Below, in pieces: positions 58,058-64,000 of a stretch of 64,000 nucleotides of DNA. Position 1 is the first letter of the stretch. Every line of letters starts with the position of its first letter. Below the pieces are notes generated by a model that did no database searches, was not told the origin of the DNA, and worked only from the letters and a program-made list of their open reading frames with translations. Source of the stretch: Allofrancisella inopinata (GTDB lineage Bacteria > Pseudomonadota > Gammaproteobacteria > Francisellales > Francisellaceae). A program made the translations under genes and the position numbers. The stretch covers positions 434,001 through 498,000 of the forward strand of contig NZ_CP038241.1 in assembly GCF_012222965.1 (NCBI RefSeq), read 5' to 3'.

Positions 58058-58288
58058 ATGATTACTAAGCTTTTTATGAACGGAAATAGTCAAGCAGTCA
58101 GAATTCCAAAAGAAATGCAGTTTAAAGTCAAAGAAGTAGAAATTAATAGAATAGGTAACTCTGTAATAATTACTGAATTACCAGAAAGCTGGGATAAAGT
58201 GTTTCAATCATTAGACGAATTTAGTGAGGATTTTTTTAAAAGTGGCAGAGAGCAACCGGAATTAGAAACTAGAGAAGTTTTCAAATGA
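58058..58288 (+). CDS. vapB: VapB-type antitoxin (AbrB fold)
   Basis: 76-residue antitoxin. The start at 58058 (MITKLFMNGNSQAVRIPKEM) follows a strong GGAGGGGG site; the upstream in-frame start is not needed. NGNSQAVRIPKEMQF is the SpoVT-AbrB DNA-binding motif, and the acidic C-terminus would wrap the toxin. It overlaps vapC by 4 nt (ATGA), coupling translation. Likely autoregulates the promoter at 57985. Confidence 0.93.
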   Translation: MITKLFMNGNSQAVRIPKEMQFKVKEVEINRIGNSVIITELPESWDKVFQSLDEFSEDFFKSGREQPELETREVFK

Positions 58289-58683
58289 AGGTTATGCTAG
58301 ATACTAATATATGTATATACATTATAAATGAGAAACCAAAATCAGTATTTGATCACTTTCGTAAATATGAAATAGGTGAGATTGGTATTTCATCAATAGT
58401 GTATGCCGAGTTATTGCATGGTGCATTTAAAAGTCAAAGAATAAACCAAAACCTTACTGCATTACATAATTTCACAACTGCATTACAGATTAGAGACTTT
58501 GATAAGACTGCAGCCATTGAGTATGGTAAAATAAGATCTGACTTAGAGAAATCAGGTAGAATGATTGGGGCAAATGATTTATTTATTGCGGCTCATGTTA
58601 AATCTTTGAACATACCATTAGCAACTAATAACACTAAAGAGTTTGAAAGAATTGAGGATTTAATGTTATTAAATTGGATATAA
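58285..58683 (+). CDS. vapC: VapC-type PIN-domain ribonuclease toxin
   Basis: 132-residue PIN endoribonuclease. Acidic active-site residues are Asp6 (MLDTNICIYII), Glu42 (VYAELLHGA) and Asp98 (GANDLFIAAH). The end TNNTKEFERIEDLMLLNWI is the usual tail of the tRNA-fMet-cleaving VapC/MvpA group, so initiator-tRNA cleavage is a reasonable inference. The stop codon abuts repeat copy B. Confidence 0.94.
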   Translation: MKVMLDTNICIYIINEKPKSVFDHFRKYEIGEIGISSIVYAELLHGAFKSQRINQNLTALHNFTTALQIRDFDKTAAIEYGKIRSDLEKSGRMIGANDLFIAAHVKSLNIPLATNNTKEFERIEDLMLLNWI

Positions 58684-58739
58684 TACCAATTTCAACATAA
58701 ATTGGTGCATTTATCCCAAAGGAGTTTATGACTAATTTA
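58683..58739 (+). repeat. 57-bp repeat, copy B, after vapC
   Basis: Three mismatches against copy A at the murF end (21314-21370). Contains the same 7-bp hairpin core. A diverged inverted relative (TAATACCAC-TTCCAACAC read on the minus strand) lies at 58824-58849, so the two could be the ends of a roughly 170-bp miniature element. Confidence 0.75.
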
Positions 58740-59012
58740 AGTTTTTGATGTGCAGGCAATAGCAGTGGCTATTGGCAAATATTGAAGGATTAAATTAGGT
58801 ATGAAATACAAAGTTAGAAAGTACTAATATGTGTTGGAAGTGGTATTAGCCTCTCTTTTATTTCTTATTGTGTTTTATACCTAAATAGCTTCACTAATAG
58901 TCATAACGTTGTGAAACTTTACAGGCCAAAATATTTCTGAGAATACATTAAAAATAATTTTATTTATTGTATTTTTATTTAATTTTATGTATAAATAATT
59001 TAAAACTAATGA
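58684..59012 (+). other. non-coding gap with repeat B, hairpin and inverted partner
   Basis: About 330 nt with no gene. It contains repeat copy B, a 7-bp hairpin CAATAGC-AGTG-GCTATTG (58757-58774), an inverted diverged copy of the repeat core (58824-58849), and AT-rich DNA before the lipase gene. The arrangement resembles a small non-autonomous element. Confidence 0.5.
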
Positions 59013-59030
59013 ATGTGTTGGTGGTGTTTA

Positions 59031-60245
59031 ATGAGTTTTCACCCACATGAGAATGATAATGATATAACTATAGAGCATTATGAAAATAAAATATTAACAA
59101 GCTTGCCAGATAAAGATGCGAGCATGCTTTGTGAGTTGGTGTATGAGAGTATGATGCTGGAGAATATTGCTAATAATAGAGCAGGGAAAGGAAAAACTAT
59201 TGCGAATCTTATTTATAACCTAGATAAAAAAACTTTAAATAAAATTTCTATAACTCTTTTATCTTCAGATGTAAAAGATGCCTTAGAACAATACCCTCAT
59301 CATTACTATCCGGTATTAGCAAAATATAAATTAGTAGCTACAAGTTTTGATTTTGTATCAAAGACCCAATCAAGTTTTTTTGGCACAGCACCAAGTTATT
59401 ATGCAATTGTTGTAGCTAATGTTAATGATAAGGAAAATAAAGGTATTTATGTTATTAATAGAGGTACTGATAAAGGTTGGGATTATTGGTCTGATTTGAA
59501 AATGGGTCGCGGTAAATTAATACCAAGTGCTGAAATCATCCCGCATATGATAGCAGGTATAAATTTTACACAAGAAGTATTAGCTAAATACCAAGTAAGA
59601 AGTATCGGTTTTAGTGGTCATAGTTTAGGTGGTTCAATAGCACAAATACAAAGCATAAGATTTTTTGATTATAAAAAAGGCTTAAGCTTAGCACCTACTA
59701 AGTGTTTTGAGCCTTTTGGAACTAAGTCAGAGGTTGATCCAAGTTTTGGTTTTAGGTTTAAAAATAAATATTATTATTCTGATATTAACTTTTGGAAGGG
59801 TTTTCGTTCTCAAGTATGTAATGTGGGTATAGATTGGAAATGTAATAGTTGGCAAGAACTAAGTGATAGATTAATCCAAAAGTATCAAAGAAATGCTAAA
59901 CTTATAGCAAACAATATTAAGAATTTTATAAGGCAAGGCGATATAATAGCTGAGTTGTCAGCGCAAATAGGTGATTCAATAAAATTAACAACAAACATTA
60001 ATAATAATTACTATAACTATATACCGCAGCAAACTAGTGGATTAATAGCTGTACCACAGTTTTTATTTGAGTTGTTAAGAAGATTAACTATACATAAGAT
60101 AAGTTGGTATAGGTATAATGCATATGCTGAGAATGGTGACTTAATTCCTAATCGGATCGATAAGAAAAATGTAAAAATATTTAAGTTTTCAGCAAGTTAT
60201 AAAGATATACAAAGTTTTAGAGAGGCATTTGAGGATGATAACTAA
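59031..60245 (+). CDS. class 3 lipase-like alpha/beta hydrolase
   Basis: 404 residues from ATG 59031 (an ATG six codons earlier at 59013 is also possible). GFSGHSLGGSIAQ holds the nucleophile serine (Ser198). INRGTDKGWDYWSDLKMG is the oxyanion/lid region typical of lipase_3 and related Tle-type phospholipases. There is no signal peptide, so export would need a dedicated system. The C-terminal half is unknown. It overlaps the following lipoprotein gene by 11 nt, suggesting a coupled pair. A secreted phospholipase effector with an envelope immunity lipoprotein is one hypothesis; a cytosolic enzyme is the alternative. Confidence 0.78.
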   Translation: MSFHPHENDNDITIEHYENKILTSLPDKDASMLCELVYESMMLENIANNRAGKGKTIANLIYNLDKKTLNKISITLLSSDVKDALEQYPHHYYPVLAKYKLVATSFDFVSKTQSSFFGTAPSYYAIVVANVNDKENKGIYVINRGTDKGWDYWSDLKMGRGKLIPSAEIIPHMIAGINFTQEVLAKYQVRSIGFSGHSLGGSIAQIQSIRFFDYKKGLSLAPTKCFEPFGTKSEVDPSFGFRFKNKYYYSDINFWKGFRSQVCNVGIDWKCNSWQELSDRLIQKYQRNAKLIANNIKNFIRQGDIIAELSAQIGDSIKLTTNINNNYYNYIPQQTSGLIAVPQFLFELLRRLTIHKISWYRYNAYAENGDLIPNRIDKKNVKIFKFSASYKDIQSFREAFEDDN

Positions 60246-60774
60246 GATTTCAAAAAAGTTTTTTATTTTAACTTTGTTGTTAAGTATTATGTTGCTCACA
60301 TCATGTGCTAAATCATTATGGCTAGGTAGTAAGCTCAGCGATAAAGCAACAAAACAGCAACAAGAACAAGTTAAGCAAGAAGTTATGGAACTTCTTGAGA
60401 AAGAATATAATCAGCCATTTAAATTATTAAATTATAAGTATGAATATAAAAGACATTATGATTTAGGTGGTAATTGCCACTATTGTGATGTTGTGAAATA
60501 TGGTACATATTATTTCAATATCAAAGCTGTAAATAACCCAATTATAGTTATGGATTTTAGAATTGATGATATGAAGAATTCATCAACCAATGAATTGATA
60601 GAGGGTTTTAAAAAAGATCAATTAAAGTACTTGTACTGTATAGCGTTAGCTCAACACTACATAGATGAAAAAAAACTTTTAACTGATAAACTGACTGACA
60701 TTGAAGTAACTACAAATAACTACTGTGATTTAAGAAATCAAAAGGAAGTATATGATAACGCTTGGACAAGATAG
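60235..60774 (+). CDS. lipoprotein, candidate partner of the lipase
   Basis: 179 residues from ATG 60235 (a TTG two codons earlier is in frame). The N-terminus MITKISKKFFILTLLLSIMLLTSC is a clear lipoprotein signal with lipobox LLTSC and Cys24. The mature part is charged, with Gln/Glu-rich helix and NCHYCD (two Cys) and is unrelated to families I know. It overlaps the lipase gene, so co-expression is likely. An immunity or inhibitor role is inference from the effector-lipoprotein arrangement in known Tle/Tli pairs. Confidence 0.7.
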   Translation: MITKISKKFFILTLLLSIMLLTSCAKSLWLGSKLSDKATKQQQEQVKQEVMELLEKEYNQPFKLLNYKYEYKRHYDLGGNCHYCDVVKYGTYYFNIKAVNNPIIVMDFRIDDMKNSSTNELIEGFKKDQLKYLYCIALAQHYIDEKKLLTDKLTDIEVTTNNYCDLRNQKEVYDNAWTR

Positions 60775-60786
60775 TATAAGTCTTAT

Positions 60787-60906
60787 ATGAGGAAAAAACT
60801 TGTCGAAGCATGGATTGCTACACATGAAGCTGAATTAATGGCCAATTGGAAATTGGCTATAAAGGGCATGTTGAAATCTAATGCTGATAAGCCCGAATTT
60901 TATTAA
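60787..60906 (+). pseudogene. DUF4160 C-terminal remnant
   Basis: A 39-codon frame, MRKKLVEAWIATHEAELMANWKLAIKG, matches the end of DUF4160 proteins ('LVxAWIxxHxxELMAxW'). The N-terminal half is absent. A 37-codon ORF follows at 60908-61021 with no recognised family. Second DUF4160 trace in the island, not closely related to the one at 52221. Confidence 0.6.
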
Positions 60907-61054
60907 AATGTATACAATAAAAGTTACGTCCCCATTATCAGAAAAAACTTCTGGTCATAGTGTATCCAAATATCAAACAGCCTTAGGCCAAATATGTTAT
61001 ACTGACGCATATAATAGTTAATATCCCGAATATCTATACGTAGTGAGGCTGATG

Positions 61055-61699
61055 ATGGATGTACTAATTGAAAAAGCTTTAGGACAATATAAGTCACATA
61101 TAATAGATCATGCAACATTATCTACTATTATTTTAAATAATAAGTATACAAGCGTTAAAGATAAAATAGAGTATCTAAAGCAAAAAGGGATTATAAGTAC
61201 TCTAAAAAAAGGTCTTTATGTTCATAATTCCCTATATGCTAAAAATATAATTTCTAAAGAGATTGTTGCAAATAATATGCTTAGCCCATCATATGTATCA
61301 CTTGATTATGCTTTGTATTTTTATGGAATTATACCTGAAAGTGTTTGTGATATTACATCTGTGACAACTAAGCGATCAAAATCATTTAATACAGGCTATG
61401 GTGTATTTAGTTTTACAAAGCTGAAAAAAGAACTTTTTTCTATTGGTATTGTTATTGAAGCTTGTCAAAATGGTAATTTTATGATTGCAACAAAAGAAAA
61501 GGCCTTGTGCGATAAAATTTACTGCACCAAAGATATTCAGGTAGCATCTGTAAGTAGTATGATTGATTTTTTAGAGAATGATTTGCGCATAGACTTAGAT
61601 GAGTTAAAAAATTTTGATATAAATATCGTTTCAAAATATTATGAGATTAGTAAATCAAAAAAAATAAATTCTTTACAGAAAGTTATTAAGGAATTTTAG
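61055..61699 (+). CDS. abiEi: AbiEi-type antitoxin
   Basis: 214 residues from ATG 61055, chosen because GAGG lies 6 nt upstream; ATG 61052 and GTG 61043 are in frame. The N-terminal winged helix (ILNNKYTSVKDKIEYLKQKGIISTLKKGLYVHN) is followed by the AbiEi segment LSPSYVSLDYALYFYGIIPESVCDITSVTTKRSKSF. AbiEi represses its promoter and counteracts AbiEii in type IV abortive-infection modules. The stop is immediately followed by the AbiEii start, 0 nt apart. Confidence 0.86.
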   Translation: MDVLIEKALGQYKSHIIDHATLSTIILNNKYTSVKDKIEYLKQKGIISTLKKGLYVHNSLYAKNIISKEIVANNMLSPSYVSLDYALYFYGIIPESVCDITSVTTKRSKSFNTGYGVFSFTKLKKELFSIGIVIEACQNGNFMIATKEKALCDKIYCTKDIQVASVSSMIDFLENDLRIDLDELKNFDINIVSKYYEISKSKKINSLQKVIKEF

Positions 61700-62572
61700 A
61701 TGAATATAATTGAGCAAATGCTGAAAAGGTATGTCGTCGAGACTGAAATAGACTTAATAAACGCATTAAAAGAAGTTTTTCAAGAGGTAACATTGCTAGG
61801 TCTTTATAGTGGAGGATTTTTTAATAAAGCTGCTTTTTATGGTGGTACAGCATTACGTATACTATATGGACTTAATAGATTTTCCGAAGATTTAGATTTC
61901 ACTTTGCTCGAGAAAGATAGATCGTTTGATATTGAAAAATACTTTCCATTTATAGTTGATGAATTTGAAGCACTAGGTGTTACGATAGATTTAAAAAAGA
62001 AAACTAAACAAAATACTTGTAGTGATATTGAGTCTGCATTTTTAAAAAATGATACTTCAATACATACTCTTAATGTTCATTGTAATAATCTAGGAGATTT
62101 ATTGGATGGTATACATAGTGGTAAAAGGCTGAAAATAAAAATAGAGATCGATATTAATCCGTCTTTAAAGTTTCAAATAGAACCTAAAACGTTATTGATG
62201 CCGAAAACATTTAACATAATGTCTATGACTCTACCAAATTTATTTGCAGGTAAAATGCATGCAATTTTGTTTAGAAATTGGAAGACTAGAGTTAAAGGCC
62301 GTGATTGGTATGATTTAGAATGGTATGTGAAGCAAAATGTAAAATTAAACCTGGAGCATTTACAAGAAAGAATGTATGAAAGTGGGGATTTAGATAGAAG
62401 AACACAACTTAATAGCTTAATGCTGAAAGAGTTGCTATGCGCTAAAATTGATACATTAGATATACAAGGTGTTATAAAAGAAGTTAGCCCTTTTATCAAA
62501 GATAAATCCGTATTTGACTTTTGGTCAAGAGATTATTTTAGACTATTAGCCAGCAAAATATTGATATTATAA
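61700..62572 (+). CDS. abiEii: AbiEii-type nucleotidyltransferase toxin
   Basis: 290 residues. FYGGTALRILYGLNRFSEDLDFTLL is the GG(T/S)-x-DxD nucleotidyltransferase core (DUF1814). KIKIEIDIN supplies the third acidic residue, and RVKGRDWYDLEWYV is a typical AbiEii C-terminal motif. AbiEii-type toxins use nucleotides, in characterised relatives by modifying tRNA; the target here is unknown. Directly coupled to the AbiEi gene. Confidence 0.9.
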   Translation: MNIIEQMLKRYVVETEIDLINALKEVFQEVTLLGLYSGGFFNKAAFYGGTALRILYGLNRFSEDLDFTLLEKDRSFDIEKYFPFIVDEFEALGVTIDLKKKTKQNTCSDIESAFLKNDTSIHTLNVHCNNLGDLLDGIHSGKRLKIKIEIDINPSLKFQIEPKTLLMPKTFNIMSMTLPNLFAGKMHAILFRNWKTRVKGRDWYDLEWYVKQNVKLNLEHLQERMYESGDLDRRTQLNSLMLKELLCAKIDTLDIQGVIKEVSPFIKDKSVFDFWSRDYFRLLASKILIL

Positions 62573-62687
62573 TACTAAATAGAAACGAGATATAAAATAA
62601 GTTGAAATTATGGCTAAAATATAATTCCAGCTTGCAAACAGCCCCATTTTGTGTAGAACTTAAATTTTAAAATTATAGCTCTATTTG

Positions 62688-62711
62688 TTATAATAATTGT
62701 TGTTATTATAA
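62688..62711 (+). promoter_or_regulatory. 9-bp inverted repeat before the terminal ATPase gene
   Basis: TTATAATAA (62688-62696) and TTATTATAA (62703-62711) around a 6-nt loop, 19 nt before the ATG. The repeat embeds a TATAAT-like box. A plausible operator/promoter for the ATPase gene. Confidence 0.45.
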
Positions 62712-62730
62712 TTATGGTTATTATAAGGCT

Positions 62731-64000
62731 ATGAAATTCTACAATCGAGAAAATGAACTAGCTCTGTTATCAAAAGCAGATAAATTAAAATCTAAACGAT
62801 CGATAATGACTATGCTTATTGGCAGGCGTAGGATAGGCAAGACTACACTAGCGTTACATAACTATACAAAAGATAAAGTTTTATATTTATTTGTATCAAA
62901 GAAGGCCGAGGTTTTATTATGCCAAGACTTTTGTGAAGAAATAACCAATAAACTTGATATTAGAATTTTTGGTAACTTATCTGCATTTGAGGATATATTT
63001 GCATACCTACTTGAGCTAGGTAAGACACAATCTTTTACTATTATTATAGATGAATTTCAGGAATTCCTAAAAATTAATCCATCAATATACTCAGGCATAC
63101 AAAAATTGTGGGATTTAAATAAACATACTTCTAAAATACATCTGATAACATGTGGCTCGATATATCATTTAATGAAAAAAATATATGAAGATAGCGGTGA
63201 GCCCCTGTTTGGTCGGTGTGATTTTAAGATAGAACTAAAACCATTTAAGCCAAGTGTTTTAAAAGAAATATTGCAAGATAACCAGAGTTACACTACCGAT
63301 AATATGCTTGATTTTTATTCTTTAACAGGCGGTGTTGCTAAATATATAGAGCTTTTTGTATTAAACGATAGTTTTGATTTGCAATCGATGGTAGATGTCA
63401 TTGTGGAGCCAAACTCAATATTTTTAAATGAAGGAAAAAATCGGTTAATTGAAGAGTTTGGTAAGGATTATGGGACATATTTTTCAATTCTTAGTTTAAT
63501 AGCAGAATCAAAAACCTCTCGCTCTGAAATTGAATCTATTATACAAAGTAATATTTCTGGCCATTTATATCGTTTAGAACATGACTATTCTATTATTAGG
63601 TCTATAAAGCCGATTAATGCAAAACCAAATTCAAAAGTGCAAAAATATGAGATTGTTGATATATTTTTAGCTTTTTGGTTTAGGTTTATATTCAAATATC
63701 AATCTTTAGTTGAAGCTGAAAACTTCACAAGATTAAAAGAAATAATTTATAGAGATATATCAATATTTAAAGGTAAAACTTTAGAGAGATTATTTATTGA
63801 AATGTTAAAAGAAAAGCAGGATTATACAAAAATAGGCTTATACTGGGAAAGAGGCAATAAAAATGAAATTGATATAGTAGCTATCGATGATATCGATAAA
63901 AAAATGTTAATATGTGAGGTGAAGCTTAATGAGAAAAAGCTAGATCTAAATAAGTTGATACATAAATCTAAAAAGCTAGTTGACCAATATAGTGATTATA
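62731..64000 (+). CDS. archaeal-type AAA ATPase with nuclease-like C-terminus (partial)
   Basis: Open frame from ATG 62731 to the window end, so the 3' end is missing; at least 423 codons. The start is MKFYNRENELALLSKADKL (typical of COG1672 ATPases). Walker A is LIGRRRIGKTTLALHNY, Walker B TIIIDEFQEF, then a sensor-like THLITCGSIYHLMKK-type segment. A DUF234-like end has a PD-(D/E)xK pattern: ERGNKNEIDIVAI...LICEVKLNEKKL. Often found with mobile or defence DNA; substrate unknown. Distant cousin in design of the ATPase at 36152. Confidence 0.85.
   Translation, partial: MKFYNRENELALLSKADKLKSKRSIMTMLIGRRRIGKTTLALHNYTKDKVLYLFVSKKAEVLLCQDFCEEITNKLDIRIFGNLSAFEDIFAYLLELGKTQSFTIIIDEFQEFLKINPSIYSGIQKLWDLNKHTSKIHLITCGSIYHLMKKIYEDSGEPLFGRCDFKIELKPFKPSVLKEILQDNQSYTTDNMLDFYSLTGGVAKYIELFVLNDSFDLQSMVDVIVEPNSIFLNEGKNRLIEEFGKDYGTYFSILSLIAESKTSRSEIESIIQSNISGHLYRLEHDYSIIRSIKPINAKPNSKVQKYEIVDIFLAFWFRFIFKYQSLVEAENFTRLKEIIYRDISIFKGKTLERLFIEMLKEKQDYTKIGLYWERGNKNEIDIVAIDDIDKKMLICEVKLNEKKLDLNKLIHKSKKLVDQYSDY

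Overview
The window looks like chromosomal DNA of a Francisella-type gammaproteobacterium (Francisella or a close relative such as Allofrancisella). This rests on very AT-rich DNA, a tktA-gap-pgk-pyk-fba glycolytic cluster, a monomeric isocitrate dehydrogenase, and an O-antigen cluster that starts with wbtA/wbtB/wbtC-like genes. The species call is inference; no database search was possible.

Layout. (1) 1-203: the 3' end of a decayed gene that appears related to the tandem genes near 17-20 kb. (2) 212-6983, minus strand: tktA, gap, pgk, pyk, fba. (3) 7119-13507, plus strand: the classic fatty-acid cluster yceD-rpmF-plsX-fabH-fabD-fabG-acpP-fabF. (4) 13598-17002: a PEP-carboxykinase-like gene whose metal-binding signature is altered, then glnS. 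(5) 17285-19931: two tandem paralogues of an unrecognised family with a Cys/His/Asp pattern, sharing a nearly identical 186/189 bp block; the first also carries a eukaryote-like IQ motif. (6) 19961-30236: murF, lpxH, pyrE, a second unrelated effector-like Cys/His/Asp protein, mpl, rlmB, arsC-like, icd and a Wzz-like gene. (7) 30241-34263: hrpA carrying two in-frame palindromic elements.

(8) 34324-50187: the surface-polysaccharide cluster. It has wbtA, wbtB and wbtC homologues, a WbuB-like glycosyltransferase, three enzymes that together look like a UDP-L-QuiNAc or UDP-L-FucNAc pathway, two more glycosyltransferases, Wzy and Wzx. Foreign genes (an ATPase, a coiled-coil membrane protein, a frameshifted KilA-N gene) lie between its members. 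Its right end is an IS5-type transposase fused in frame to the 3' end of an rmlB gene.

(9) 50213-64000: an accessory island rich in toxin-antitoxin and mobile genes. It contains hipBA, a doubly broken DUF4160 gene with its DUF2442 partner, a serine resolvase, a SEC-C protein, a J-domain gene split by an insertion sequence, vapBC, a lipase/lipoprotein pair, an AbiE-type pair and an ATPase that runs off the window. Two inverted 1160-bp copies of one IS4-type element differ by a single residue in their transposases. One copy has a clean 5-bp target duplication that allows the interrupted gene to be rebuilt exactly. A short repeat occurs at the end of murF, after vapC and near hipBA, and may be a mobile-element or attachment signature.

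The best candidates for undescribed biology are the tandem Cys/His/Asp plus IQ-motif proteins, the separate Cys/His/Asp protein at 22.9-24.3 kb, the lipase/lipoprotein pair, and the altered PEP carboxykinase.
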